Below are positions 17,989-27,090 of a DNA stretch of 64,000 nucleotides, piece after piece. Each line of letters opens with the position of its first letter. Within the stretch, counting starts at the first letter, position 1. Origin of the DNA: Allobosea sp. LC85 (lineage in GTDB: Bacteria > Pseudomonadota > Alphaproteobacteria > Rhizobiales > Beijerinckiaceae). The translations under genes were made by a program, and so were the position numbers. The stretch is from NCBI RefSeq assembly GCF_000735605.1, contig NZ_JPKG01000016.1, forward strand, positions 1 to 64,000, written 5' to 3'. Below the pieces are notes generated by a model. That model was not told where the DNA came from. It ran no database searches and was given only the letters and a program-made list of their open reading frames with translations.

Positions 17989-19101
17989 ATGAGCCAGTTC
18001 AAGTTCTTTGTCAGTGCGGCATTTGCCGCAACGCTGCTCGTCTCGGCGCCGGCGGCGCGGGCCGATATCGTCATCGGCCTCATCGCGCCGCTGACCGGTC
18101 CGGTCGCAGCCTATGGTGATCAGGTGCGGAACGGCGCAGAGGCGGCGGTCGAGGCCATCAACAAGAAGGGCGGCCTGCTCGGCGAGAAGGTGGTGCTCAA
18201 GCTTGCCGATGATGCCGGTGATCCCAAGCAGGGTGTTTCGGCCGCCAATCTGCTGGTCGGAGACAAGGTGCGCTTCGTCGTCGGGCCGGTGACGTCGGGC
18301 GTCGCGATTCCGGCTTCCGATGTCTTTGCCGAGAACGGCGTGCTGATGGTGACGCCGACAGCTACGTCGCCGTCACTCACCACCCGTGGGCTGACCAATG
18401 TTCTGCGGACATGCGGCCGCGATGATCAGCAGGCGGAGGTGGCCGCCAACTATGTCCTGAAGAACCTTAGGGATAAGCGGATTGCGATCATCCACGACAA
18501 GGGCACATACGGCAAAGGCCTGGCGGATGCCTTCAAGAAGGTCATCAATGCCGGCGGCCTGAACGAGACGCTCTACTTGTCGCTGACCCCAGCCGAAAAG
18601 GATCTGTCAGCTATCACCACGCGTCTCAAGGCCGGCAATGTCGACCTGATCTATTTCGGCGGCTATCACCCGGAGGGCGGCCTCCTCGCCCGTCAGCTTC
18701 GCGACGCCGGGCTCAAGGCCGCCATAATCGGCGGCGAAGGGCTTTCCAATACGGAATTCTGGGCGATTGCCGATGAGACGGCGTCAGGCACCCTCTTCAC
18801 CAACGCGACAGATGCGCTCAAGAATCCCGACTCCGCGGAAGCGGTCAAGGTTCTCAAGGACAAGGGTATCCCGGCGGAAGCCTTCACGCTCAATGCCTAT
18901 GCCGCAGTCGAAGTGCTGAAGGCCGGCATCGAGAAAGCCGGCAAGGCCACCAACGCCGCCGCGGTCGCCACAGCGCTGAAGTCCGGAGGGCCCATCACCA
19001 CGGCCATCGGCAAGCTGGCCTATGACAAGAATGGCGACCTCAGTTCGCCGGCGTTCTCGATGTTCAAATGGGAGGCCGGCAAGATCGTCGCTGTGGAGTA
19101 G
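17989..19101 (+). CDS. Branched-chain amino-acid-type ABC transporter substrate-binding protein
   Basis: 370 residues with a Sec signal peptide ([25 protein letters not shown]) and a type I periplasmic binding fold. [41 protein letters not shown] and [17 protein letters not shown] are standard LivK/LivJ features, as is [10 protein letters not shown]. Substrate is probably Leu/Ile/Val or a related amino acid. A GAGGAGAGG box precedes the ATG. No permease or ATPase gene is adjacent, so it must pair with a transporter encoded elsewhere. The 293-bp upstream region holds no gene and probably the promoter. Confidence 0.92.
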   Translation: MSQFKFFVSAAFAATLLVSAPAARADIVIGLIAPLTGPVAAYGDQVRNGAEAAVEAINKKGGLLGEKVVLKLADDAGDPKQGVSAANLLVGDKVRFVVGPVTSGVAIPASDVFAENGVLMVTPTATSPSLTTRGLTNVLRTCGRDDQQAEVAANYVLKNLRDKRIAIIHDKGTYGKGLADAFKKVINAGGLNETLYLSLTPAEKDLSAITTRLKAGNVDLIYFGGYHPEGGLLARQLRDAGLKAAIIGGEGLSNTEFWAIADETASGTLFTNATDALKNPDSAEAVKVLKDKGIPAEAFTLNAYAAVEVLKAGIEKAGKATNAAAVATALKSGGPITTAIGKLAYDKNGDLSSPAFSMFKWEAGKIVAVE

Positions 19102-19156
19102 CAGGCAGGTTCGGGCGTGAAGACGGCAGCCGTGCCTCCTTCGCGCCACCTGCCTG
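19102..19156 (+). terminator. Large hairpin after the binding-protein gene
   Basis: CAGGCAGGT (19102-19110) pairs with ACCTGCCTG (19148-19156), and inner segments (GGCGTGAAG / CTTCGCGCC) can partly pair too. It starts one base after the stop codon. No T tract is present, so termination is inferred from placement. Confidence 0.4.
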
Positions 19157-19376
19157 ATATCCCTGGTTATGCCGATGCTTCCGACAGCGCGGAACGATCT
19201 TCGCTCGGTCCCGGCCGTCCCGGCGAAATTCGTTCCGCGCATACCTTGGTGCGGCCTGCCCCGGCCCGCGACGAACTGCAATGGACCTGGACGGTAGCAA
19301 TCGCCTCTGACCTCGCCGGCGCAAACGCGCGAGCATCCGCCTTGCGCTTGCTCCTGTCCTCCGGCAACAATGCCCC

Positions 19377-19661
19377 ATGATCAGGACGCCATTTGCGACG
19401 CTGCTCTGCGTCACCACACTCACGGCATGCAGCCCGACACCGGTCCGTCAGGTTATCGTACCCGACGGCACGCCAGAGAAGCGCATCATGAGGGCGGGCA
19501 GCGATCTCGTGCTGCCTGACGGCACGCGCGTGACACCGGATCAAAGCGGCGGCTTCCAGCTGCCCAACGGTGACTATGTCCGGCGGGATCCGCGCGGCGC
19601 ATTGATGCTGCCCACGGGCGCGCGATGCCTCCCCGACGCAACCGGATATGTTTGCCCCTGA
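19377..19661 (+). CDS. Small lipoprotein of unknown function
   Basis: 94 residues. A short signal peptide ends in the lipobox LTAC (Cys18), so lipid attachment is expected. The mature part has a repeating short pattern, LVLPDGTRVTPD, FQLPNGDYVRRD and LMLPTGARCLPD, three imperfect beta-turn units of about 17 residues. I do not recognise a family. It stands alone between the binding-protein gene and the cyclase module, with no good RBS immediately upstream. Confidence 0.55.
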   Translation: MIRTPFATLLCVTTLTACSPTPVRQVIVPDGTPEKRIMRAGSDLVLPDGTRVTPDQSGGFQLPNGDYVRRDPRGALMLPTGARCLPDATGYVCP

Positions 19662-19734
19662 TCACCCGCCGTCGTTGCCGACGCCTCAGGAGCCAATCTG
19701 CTCAATGAGCTCGTCCGCCGGCACCGAGAGCATG

Positions 19735-19834
19735 CTGCGAAAAAGTGGCAACGGTTTTTCGTATAAAGCACGCTCTAAACTATGAGCGTCGATCACGCTG
19801 CGTTTGGGCGATTTCGTCCAAACGCAGCGTGATC
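19735..19834. repeat. Composite intergenic palindromic repeat, copy 3, with 17-bp hairpin
   Basis: A diverged module A (GCGAAAAAGTGGCAACGG then TTTTTCG) is followed by a perfect palindrome with arms 19791-19807 and 19818-19834 (starting GATCACGCTGCG, ten-nt loop). The right arm ends in the cyclase stop codon, so the hairpin can terminate that gene. Confidence 0.6.
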
Positions 19835-21570
19835 TATTGTCCGATGCCGAAGACAACGGCGAAGACGGGGACGGGTTGGTCGAACCCCTTCAAACTCCGC
19901 GGATCCAGTTCAGCCAGCGGTACGCTCGAACCGACCGCGCGAGCCGCGACCCGATCGATCAGGATTTCGGAATCCCGAGCGCTTGCGCATAGGCGCGATG
20001 CAAGATTGGTGACGTTGCCGATCGCAGCGTAATCGAGGCGGCCTTCCGAGCCGATCCGCCCGACCGTGGCCGGCCCCATTGCCAGCCCCACGCCGAAGCC
20101 GAGCTCGTGGCCTCGGGTGCGCCATCCGACCAGCAGCTTCTGCACGCTCATTTGCATGTCGCTCGCCATGGTGACGGCGCGCACTGCTGGATCGGGGCAG
20201 GAAACCGGCGCGTTGACCAGCACCATGGCTCCGTCGCCCGAAAACCCCATGAGCGTCGCCCCATGCGCGCTGACCACCGCTTCGATGGCGCCGTAGTACT
20301 CGCCGAGCACGCCCATCACGGTGTCGGGCTCGGCCTGTGCCGAGAAGGCGGTGAAGCCCCGCAAATCGCAGAAGACCACGACCACCTCGACGCGCCGCCC
20401 GTCGAGCATGCTGTCGTCCCCCGTGCGGTCGACGAGTTCGGCTACTTGCGGCGCCAAAAACCGCCTGAGCCGTCCGATGCGCTCCGAGCGCTCCTGGGAC
20501 ACCGCCAGTTCACCAGCCATCTCGTTGAACCGGGTGGCAAGCCGCTCGAACTCGTCACCCGTGCTGAGGCTGATCCGGTGGTCGAACTGTCCTGCGCCAA
20601 TCCGTCCGACGCCCTCCTCCAGGAGTCGTATCGGCCCGACCATGCGCTGGGTCAGCCAGTAGGCAAGCACCGCCGCAAGGGCCGTTCCGGCAATGAGCAG
20701 CACCCCGGTGCGCCACAGTGCAGCATTGATCCGTCGGAATGCCTCCGCGACGGGCTGCTTGACGATGACGCTCCAATCGACGTCGGGGATGCGCACCATC
20801 GCGGCCAGCACCGAGTTTCCCGCGATATCCTGGCCGGTAATCGCCTGGCCGGGGCGCGCGAGAATGGCGGCGCGCAAGGATTGAAGCGGTCGCGTCGCGG
20901 TTTCGTCGGCGCGCAGCACCAGGCTGATGTCGGGATGGGCGACAAGGCGCCCCGGCTGGTCGAGTACGAACGCCTCGCCGGTTCGCCCCACCCTTATCGC
21001 CGAGATGACATCCCAGATGAACTTGAGATTGACCTCCGCGACCGCCACCCCGACCGCCGAGCGGTTGCCAGCGACCGCGACAGTCATGAAAGGTTCCGAG
21101 CCGCCATAGAACGTCACAGGCCCAAACCAGACCCGCCCCGAGCGGGCTCCCGCTACTGCCGGATTCGCGGAGTGGTCCTCGCCGCCCTCGACCCTGTTCA
21201 GGCCGATGCGCGACACGAACAGGCGTTCCTTGCCGGCAGCGTCGATGAGGCGGAGGCTGACCACGGCGGGAACCTGGCGCAACAGGCGCAACGCGTCGAG
21301 CCTGCGCCGCTCGTCGGTATTCTCCGACCACGGCAATTGCACCATCCATCCAAGCTGATCGCGGATCCCCTCCATGAAATCCTGGATCTTCGCCGCCGCC
21401 CCTCGGGCTTCTGCGTCCAGAAGATCGTTCAGCCTGGCGCGCTGGTCGTGATAGCCGAACCAGGCTTCACTCCCACTCGCGATCAGAAGCGGCAGGACGA
21501 CCGCCGCGAACAGGGCGAGAAAATACTTCGTAAACAGCGAGGTTCGTGGGGCGTCGGGCGAATGGGGCAC
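19834..21570 (-). CDS. Cache-HAMP-class III nucleotide cyclase
   Basis: 578 residues: TM1 at about 13-32, a periplasmic Cache-like sensor (35-280), TM2 near 287-307, HAMP (about 308-360) and a C-terminal class III cyclase domain (390-575). Metal-binding Asp402 (FCDLRGFTAFS) and Asp446 (SGDGAM) are present, as are Asp513 in LDYAAIG and Asn522/Arg526 (TNLASR). The lysine that normally contacts adenine before the second Asp is replaced by Gly442. The product is probably cAMP but unproven. The gene follows a periplasmic binding-protein gene by about 33 bp, which likely supplies its ligand input. The sensor half resembles that of the kinase at 56417. Confidence 0.9.
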   Translation of the reverse strand: MPHSPDAPRTSLFTKYFLALFAAVVLPLLIASGSEAWFGYHDQRARLNDLLDAEARGAAAKIQDFMEGIRDQLGWMVQLPWSENTDERRRLDALRLLRQVPAVVSLRLIDAAGKERLFVSRIGLNRVEGGEDHSANPAVAGARSGRVWFGPVTFYGGSEPFMTVAVAGNRSAVGVAVAEVNLKFIWDVISAIRVGRTGEAFVLDQPGRLVAHPDISLVLRADETATRPLQSLRAAILARPGQAITGQDIAGNSVLAAMVRIPDVDWSVIVKQPVAEAFRRINAALWRTGVLLIAGTALAAVLAYWLTQRMVGPIRLLEEGVGRIGAGQFDHRISLSTGDEFERLATRFNEMAGELAVSQERSERIGRLRRFLAPQVAELVDRTGDDSMLDGRRVEVVVVFCDLRGFTAFSAQAEPDTVMGVLGEYYGAIEAVVSAHGATLMGFSGDGAMVLVNAPVSCPDPAVRAVTMASDMQMSVQKLLVGWRTRGHELGFGVGLAMGPATVGRIGSEGRLDYAAIGNVTNLASRLCASARDSEILIDRVAARAVGSSVPLAELDPRSLKGFDQPVPVFAVVFGIGQ

Positions 21571-21603
21571 CGGGCTAGCTCACGCGCCGGCTCACCGGCC
21601 AGG

Positions 21604-22617
21604 TCATTCGATCACCCCATCGGCGCTGCTCAGCAGCGAGGGCGGAAAGGACAGGCCCAGCGCGTTGGCGGCCTTCAGATTGATGAACATCTCGACTTTG
21701 GTCACCCGCTGGACCGGCAGATCGGAAGGCTTCTCGCCCTTGATGATGCGACCAGCATAGTTTCCGGCGTGACGGTGCGACTGCTCGAAATCGCCTCCGT
21801 AGCTCATCAGCCCGCCAGCGATCGTAAAGTCGCGGGATTGGGTCACCGCCGGCACCGCATGCTGGACCGCAAGCGCGGCAAGCTGCTGACTGCGATAGGC
21901 AAAATAGGGGTCGGAGGTGAAGACGAGCCCGCCCGGCTGCATCTGAGACACGGCCCTGAACATGCCGTCGAACTCCTGTTCTGTGCTGGCTGTCAGGACG
22001 TGAAGCTGGAGGCCGAGACTGCCCGCCGCGGCCTGGAGATTCTTCATTTGCGAGTTCGAGGTCGGGCTGGTTGGATTGACGGCTACGGCAAAGCCCCTGG
22101 AGGCCGGGAGCAATTCGCGCATGAACTCCAGCCGCTTGCGCGAGACCTCCACGCTGAGGCTCGACACGCCCGTGAGATTGCCTCCCGGCCGGGACAGGCT
22201 GTCCACCACACCGAGGGCAATGGGGTCGCCTCCCATTTCGAAGACGATCGGGATTGTCGTAGTCGCCGCTTTTGCCGCAAGCGCGACCTCAGCCCCGCCG
22301 GGCGCCACGATCACCGTCACCTGACGGTTGACGAGATCCATCGCCAGGGCGGGCAATTGGCGATACTGGCCCTCCGCCCACCGATACTCGATCGCAAGAT
22401 TGCGCCCCTCGACAAATCCGGCTTCCGCCAGGCCGTCACGGAAAGCCCGGAGGCGACTGGCATAGGGACCCGGGGACTCGGAGCCGAGATACCCGATGAC
22501 CGGCATGGCCGGCTGCTGCGCGCGAACCGGGACGGTCCAGGCCATCGCTGCACCGGCGAGCGCGACAAAATCACGCCGCCGCATTCGGCCAGCGGCTGCG
22601 GCAAAGGCGGAGGGCAT
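21604..22617 (-). CDS. PF04392-family periplasmic binding protein paired with the cyclase
   Basis: 337 residues. A twin-arginine-type signal (RRRDFVALAG then an Ala-rich core ending VRAQQ) leads into an ABC_sub_bind (PF04392) type I binding fold: VIGYLGSESPGPY, FRDGLAEAGFVEGRNLAIEYRWAEG, VIVAPGGAEVALAAKAAT, PIVFEMGGDPIALGVV and GGLMSYGGDF are all typical. The family is usually annotated as an ABC transporter component, but no permease or ATPase gene is near. Placement directly upstream of a membrane cyclase suggests a sensor accessory protein. Start ATG 22617; a TTG at 22626 has better RBS spacing (AGGAG). Confidence 0.88.
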   Translation of the reverse strand: MPSAFAAAAGRMRRRDFVALAGAAMAWTVPVRAQQPAMPVIGYLGSESPGPYASRLRAFRDGLAEAGFVEGRNLAIEYRWAEGQYRQLPALAMDLVNRQVTVIVAPGGAEVALAAKAATTTIPIVFEMGGDPIALGVVDSLSRPGGNLTGVSSLSVEVSRKRLEFMRELLPASRGFAVAVNPTSPTSNSQMKNLQAAAGSLGLQLHVLTASTEQEFDGMFRAVSQMQPGGLVFTSDPYFAYRSQQLAALAVQHAVPAVTQSRDFTIAGGLMSYGGDFEQSHRHAGNYAGRIIKGEKPSDLPVQRVTKVEMFINLKAANALGLSFPPSLLSSADGVIE

Positions 22618-22626
22618 GAAACGCAA

Positions 22627-23021
22627 AGCCGTCTCTCCTTCCAACCAACATCGCCAGTCAGCGTGAAGCGCGCGATATTACCTCAATCACTCGGCCGCAG
22701 CATAGCCGCGCAACCGGTGCTGCAAAGCCGATTGACCGGTTTCGGGCCGCGCAAGCGACCAGACGACCACCAGTGGATGGCGACCGGCTCGATCTCGTCT
22801 CACGGCATTCCACGCCGCGTCTGATTTGCCCTCGCGAGAGGGCACTCTTACGTCGCCATGGGAAAGGCGCCGGCAAGGAAGGACCAGCCTCGCCGACTTC
22901 TGGGTGCCGTTCCGATGGCGCCCTCCATCGCCTCAGACCCGGCAGCTTGATCGGGCTGTCAGCCGCACAAGAGCCGCGCACGATGCCGGTCGATTGCAGC
23001 GCGCGCGCTGGCGGGCGGGGA
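22627..23021. other. Intergenic, no gene seen
   Basis: About 395 bp between the start of the binding-protein gene and the end of the amidohydrolase gene. It should hold the promoter of the binding-protein/cyclase unit. I find no convincing small gene, terminator or repeat. Confidence 0.5.
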
Positions 23022-24497
23022 CTAACCGATTGTCCGGCCCGGGTGCTTGATCGCATAGACGCGCGGCGTCAGTTCCTCGATTTCCCGTCCGGCCCAATCC
23101 CGCTCGCTCGCGGTCTTGATCACGTCCCGCTGCCCCTGGCGCAGCATCTCGATATCATTCCCGATATCGAAGTGGAGCACCTGCCCGTTGGCAACGACCT
23201 GTCGCCCATCCACGTAGACGTCCCGGATCGCCCGGTCATTCGCGGAATAGACGATGCTGCGGATCGGATCGTAGTCAGGCTGCATATAGGGGTTCGTCAT
23301 GTCGACGATCGAGAAATCGGCCTTGCAGCCGGCGGCGAGGCGGCCGAGATCAGGCCTGCGAATGATGTCGGCTCCGACATTGGTGGCGGCGCTGAAGGCA
23401 TGGGACGTCGGCGCGGCGGTGAAGCTCCCCGCAACGATACGGCCGGCGTAACAAGCCATCCGCAGCTCATCCAGCATGTTGTGCGGAAAGCTGTCGGTCC
23501 CGATGCCGACCGGAATTCCCGCATCGACATAGCGGGCAAGCGTATTCAGCGCGATTCCCCGGCGCGCGAAGACGACGGGGCAATGGGCCACCTGCGCGCC
23601 GCTCTGCACAAGCCGCTCGAAGTCGTTGCCCTGCGGCCAATGCAGCCATGGATGATCGTTGAGGAAGATGCAGTGCCCGATCACGGTGTCGGGACCAAGC
23701 GCACCGATCTTGTCGAGCCACTCGATCGGCGTGCAACCGGTGCGACGCACGATCTCCTGGAATTCGACGATGCTCTGCGCGGCATGAATCTGGATCGGCT
23801 GGCCGCGCTCGCGTGCGGCTTCGAGGGCGCCAAGGATCTGCCCTTCGGTGCAGGTATCGATCTGCGCGGGGCCGAAATATCCGCTGATCAGCCCGCTTGG
23901 ATGCTTGTTCGCTTCGTCGGCCACCGCGATGGCCTCCAGCAGCAGCCTGTCCCCGCGTTCCGTATCCAGGTCATATTCGACGGAATGGCCATTGCGCGTC
24001 CGCCAGGCCCCGGAGCGATGCATCGCCCAGAGAACCGCGCGAATCCCGGTGTTCTCATAGTCGCCGATCCAATCGGCACGGGGTGCCGCGAGATCGCAGA
24101 TGGTGGTCACGCCGCTCCGCAACAGTTCCGACGTCGCCACCCGGCAGGCATGACGGGCATATTTCGGACCGATGTTGAAGACCGGCATGAACTCGTAGAG
24201 CGAGCTCTGCCCCAGTCGCTTGCTCCCCAACTCCTCGAGCATCCCCTTCCAACCCGGCTCGTGGCCGGGATGACTGTGAATGTCGACAAAGCCGGGCATG
24301 AGCATCACGCCGCGGCCGTCATGCTCGGTGTCCGCCGATCCGGGATAGTCCGGACCCACATGGGTGATCTCATTGCCGGCGAAGGCGAAATCCGCGTTCT
24401 CCAGATAGACGTGGGAAGATGTTGAAGCGTCCCATGCGACGATCCAGTCGCAGTTCCGGATAACCGTCGTCCCGACCTGTCCTTTGCCATCGCTCAT
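23022..24497 (-). CDS. Metal-dependent amidohydrolase (chlorohydrolase/deaminase-like)
   Basis: 491 residues. The composite fold has an N-terminal beta domain followed by a TIM barrel: PGFVDIHSHPGH supplies the HxH metal ligands, IQIHAAQS and IGHCIFLND further His ligands, and GTDSFPHN the catalytic Asp. The order matches subtype-III amidohydrolases such as SsnA, guanine deaminase and the triazine hydrolases. The nearest group is 'amidohydrolase family protein' of Rhizobiales, with unknown substrate. ATG 24497 (MSDGKGQVGT) is chosen. It is divergent from aapJ, so it may act on a compound imported by that transporter. Confidence 0.88.
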   Translation of the reverse strand: MSDGKGQVGTTVIRNCDWIVAWDASTSSHVYLENADFAFAGNEITHVGPDYPGSADTEHDGRGVMLMPGFVDIHSHPGHEPGWKGMLEELGSKRLGQSSLYEFMPVFNIGPKYARHACRVATSELLRSGVTTICDLAAPRADWIGDYENTGIRAVLWAMHRSGAWRTRNGHSVEYDLDTERGDRLLLEAIAVADEANKHPSGLISGYFGPAQIDTCTEGQILGALEAARERGQPIQIHAAQSIVEFQEIVRRTGCTPIEWLDKIGALGPDTVIGHCIFLNDHPWLHWPQGNDFERLVQSGAQVAHCPVVFARRGIALNTLARYVDAGIPVGIGTDSFPHNMLDELRMACYAGRIVAGSFTAAPTSHAFSAATNVGADIIRRPDLGRLAAGCKADFSIVDMTNPYMQPDYDPIRSIVYSANDRAIRDVYVDGRQVVANGQVLHFDIGNDIEMLRQGQRDVIKTASERDWAGREIEELTPRVYAIKHPGRTIG

Positions 24498-24799
24498 CGT
24501 GTGATCCCCCCTCGAGATTGTCGCGGCGCGGCATTCTGCACCGCGCCTTGCTGAAGAACGCATCAGCTCACGGCGGTTTCACGAACGCCATCGCGGCCAC
24601 TGGGTCTCGCATGATCCGGGATGGCGTCCTTGACCGGTGCCTGACGCACGCCCTGCGATTGCAGCACCTCGATGGCAGCGTTGGGAACCGGGTTCCACCG
24701 CATGACGACCGTGCGGGTCAGGACACTTGAAGTTGTTTTCGAGCACAAATAGGCTCGTTGCTACACGCCGGAAAAAAGGCGGGCCTAGGGGAGTGAACA
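24498..24799. promoter_or_regulatory. Divergent promoter region, amidohydrolase / aapJ
   Basis: 302 bp with no gene. A possible sigma-70-like promoter for aapJ is TTGAAG (24727-24732), 17 bp, TAGGCT (24750-24755). An AGGGGAG ribosome binding site lies at about 24786-24792. No regulator gene is next to it. Confidence 0.3.
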
Positions 24800-25831
24800 A
24801 TGCCGAAAATGATCAATAAAATTGCTGCGCTCGGGATCGCCGCCGCCGCGCTCGCTGGATTTGCGGGTCCGGCCTCGGCACAGGCGACGCTCGATGCCGT
24901 GAAGAAGCGTGGCAAGGTCCTTTGCGGTGTTTCGCCAAGTTCCGCCGGCTACTCCTACGCTGACGACAAGGGCGTGCGTCAGGGATTCGATACAGATGTT
25001 TGCCGGGCAGTGTCGTCTGCCGTCTTCGGCGCGCCCGACAAGGTCGAATTCGTCCCGCTCAACACCAATATCCGCTTCCAGGCCCTGCAATCCGGCGAGA
25101 TCGACGTATTATCGCGCCAGACGACCATGACCTTCTCGCGCGACAACTCGCTCGGGCTCGATTTCGCGCCGATCGTTTTCTATGACGGCCAGGGCTTGAT
25201 GGTCTCGACCAAGCTCGGGGTGAAGAATGCCTCGGAGCTTTCGCAGGCGGCGATCTGCCTGCTGCCCGGCACGACGACACTCCAGAATCTCGAGGACTAT
25301 TTCAAGCCGCGCAACATCAAATACGAGGCTGTCGTCTTCGAGGACAACAACGAGTGGCGCAACGCCTTCTTCTCGGGCCGCTGCGACGTCATCACCACCG
25401 ACCGCTCCGACCTTGCTTCGGTGCGCGCCGTTGCGAACGATCCCAAGCGGTTCGTCATCCTGCCCGAAACGATCTCGAAGGAGCCGCTCGCGCCTGTCGT
25501 TCGCCAGAACGACAGCAACTGGAAGGACATCGTCTCCTGGTCGGTCAATACGCTGATCGCGGCTGAGGAATACGGGGTCACCCAGGCCAATGTCGATGAG
25601 CAGCTCAAGAGCAAGGATCCCGAGATCCAGCGCATGCTCGGCGTCAATGGCGATCTCGGCAAGATGCTGAATCTCGATAACAAATGGGCCTATAACATCA
25701 TCAAGCAGAACGGCAATTACGGCGAGATCTTCGAGCGCAGCCTGGGCGAGAAGACCGCGCTTGGCCTGAGCCGCGGCCCCAACCAGCTCTGGAACAAGGG
25801 CGGCCTGCTCTATTCGCCACCGTTCCGGTGA
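24800..25831 (+). CDS. aapJ: General L-amino-acid ABC transporter, periplasmic binding protein
   Basis: 343 residues with a signal peptide cleaved near ASA-QATL. It is an SBP_bac_3-type (type II) binding protein: KRGKVLCGVSPSSAGYSYAD, GVRQGFDTDVCRAVSSAVFG, LQSGEIDVLSRQTTMTFSRD and the C-terminal LSRGPNQLWNKGGLLYSPPFR closely fit the AapJ/BztA group, which binds many L-amino acids. It opens a unit with two permease genes. Substrate range may differ from the Rhizobium prototype given the catabolic neighbours. Confidence 0.93.
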   Translation: MPKMINKIAALGIAAAALAGFAGPASAQATLDAVKKRGKVLCGVSPSSAGYSYADDKGVRQGFDTDVCRAVSSAVFGAPDKVEFVPLNTNIRFQALQSGEIDVLSRQTTMTFSRDNSLGLDFAPIVFYDGQGLMVSTKLGVKNASELSQAAICLLPGTTTLQNLEDYFKPRNIKYEAVVFEDNNEWRNAFFSGRCDVITTDRSDLASVRAVANDPKRFVILPETISKEPLAPVVRQNDSNWKDIVSWSVNTLIAAEEYGVTQANVDEQLKSKDPEIQRMLGVNGDLGKMLNLDNKWAYNIIKQNGNYGEIFERSLGEKTALGLSRGPNQLWNKGGLLYSPPFR

Positions 25832-25916
25832 TCACAGCCACCGTGCGTTCCCTCGATTGAACTGAGACCACCGGCAGCGCTCCGTTGCCGGCGGCACTCC
25901 AGCCCGGGACAGCTCG

Positions 25917-27089
25917 ATGGCTTCCTCTGCATCCAGCCCGGTGCGGCTGCTCTATGACGTGCGCGTGCGCGCCGTGCTCTATCAGGTCGTCGCCGTGGCA
26001 CTCGTCGTCGGGGTCGGGCTTTATCTGTTCGGCAATGTCTCGCGCAAGCTGGCGGAACAGAACATCGCGACCGGATTTGACTATCTCTCGCGGCCCGCCG
26101 GCTTCGTCATCAGCCAGTCCTTCATCCTCTATGATTCCGGCGACACCTACGCGCGCGCACTGCTCGTCGGCATCTTCAACACGATCTGGGTATCGATCTT
26201 CGCGGTCACCGTTTCGACGTTGCTCGGGCTGATCGTCGGCATCGCCCGGCTGTCGCGCAATCCGCTTCTGGCCTTCCTGGCACTGATCTATGTCGAGGCG
26301 CTGCGCAACGTACCGCTGCTTCTCTATCTCTTCCTGTGGTATGCGCTCATCGTTGCAGTTTTTCCGCCTGTGCGCGAAGCCTGGCAGCCATTGCCCGAGG
26401 TCTTCCTCAGCAATGGCGGCCTGATTGTTCCGTCGCTGCGCTGGTCATCCGCGCATACCGGCGTCCTCGTGGCGGTGATCGTCGGTATCGCGCTCGCGTT
26501 CTTCGCGGCATCCAGGCTGCGCAGAAGGCGCGTCGCGTCCGGACAGAACCAGAAGGCATGGCCGCTCATCCTCGCCGCCCTTCTTGGCCCTCCCCTGCTG
26601 GCGATGCTGCTGCTGCAGCCCGATTTCGTGGTCAACTGGCCGGAGAAGGGCCGGTTCCGCATCACCGGCGGCGTTCAGGTCACCCCGGAATTCACGGCAT
26701 TGCTGGTCGGGCTCGGCCTCTCCGCCTCGGCCGGAATTGCGGAGATCGTGCGCGCCGGCATTCTTTCGGTCGGGCGTGGCCAATGGGAAGCGGCGCGTGC
26801 CGTAGGATTGCATGACCGCCAGACCATGCGGCTCGTCGTGTTGCCGCAGGCTCTGCGCGTGATCGTGCCCCCGCTGACCAGTTCCTATCTGTCGACGTTC
26901 AAGAACTCGTCGCTCGCCATTGCCATCGGCTATCCCGATCTCGTGATGGTTTCCAACACCACGATGAACCAGACGGGACAGGCGATTGAGGGCATCGCCA
27001 TCTTCATGCTGGTCTATCTCAGCATGTCGATCACGATCTCCCTGTTCATGAACTGGTACAACGCCCGCGTCGCGCTGGTGGAGCGCTGA
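25917..27089 (+). CDS. aapQ: General L-amino-acid ABC transporter permease
   Basis: 390 residues, long for a HisM-type permease because of the extra N-terminal and central segments typical of AapQ/BztB. About eight membrane helices are visible. The EAARAVGLHDRQTMRLVVLPQALRV stretch (about 293-317) is the EAA loop that docks the ATPase. It forms a heterodimeric channel with AapM. The stop is one base from the aapM start, so the two are translationally coupled. RBS before ATG 25917 is weak. Confidence 0.93.
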   Translation: MASSASSPVRLLYDVRVRAVLYQVVAVALVVGVGLYLFGNVSRKLAEQNIATGFDYLSRPAGFVISQSFILYDSGDTYARALLVGIFNTIWVSIFAVTVSTLLGLIVGIARLSRNPLLAFLALIYVEALRNVPLLLYLFLWYALIVAVFPPVREAWQPLPEVFLSNGGLIVPSLRWSSAHTGVLVAVIVGIALAFFAASRLRRRRVASGQNQKAWPLILAALLGPPLLAMLLLQPDFVVNWPEKGRFRITGGVQVTPEFTALLVGLGLSASAGIAEIVRAGILSVGRGQWEAARAVGLHDRQTMRLVVLPQALRVIVPPLTSSYLSTFKNSSLAIAIGYPDLVMVSNTTMNQTGQAIEGIAIFMLVYLSMSITISLFMNWYNARVALVER

Positions 27090-27090
27090 G

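Noticed and set aside
20107..22824. Very long open frame (905 codons) on the plus strand
   Set aside because: It is antisense to the cyclase and binding-protein genes, which have clear family motifs; its translation is Arg/His/Asp-rich with no motif.
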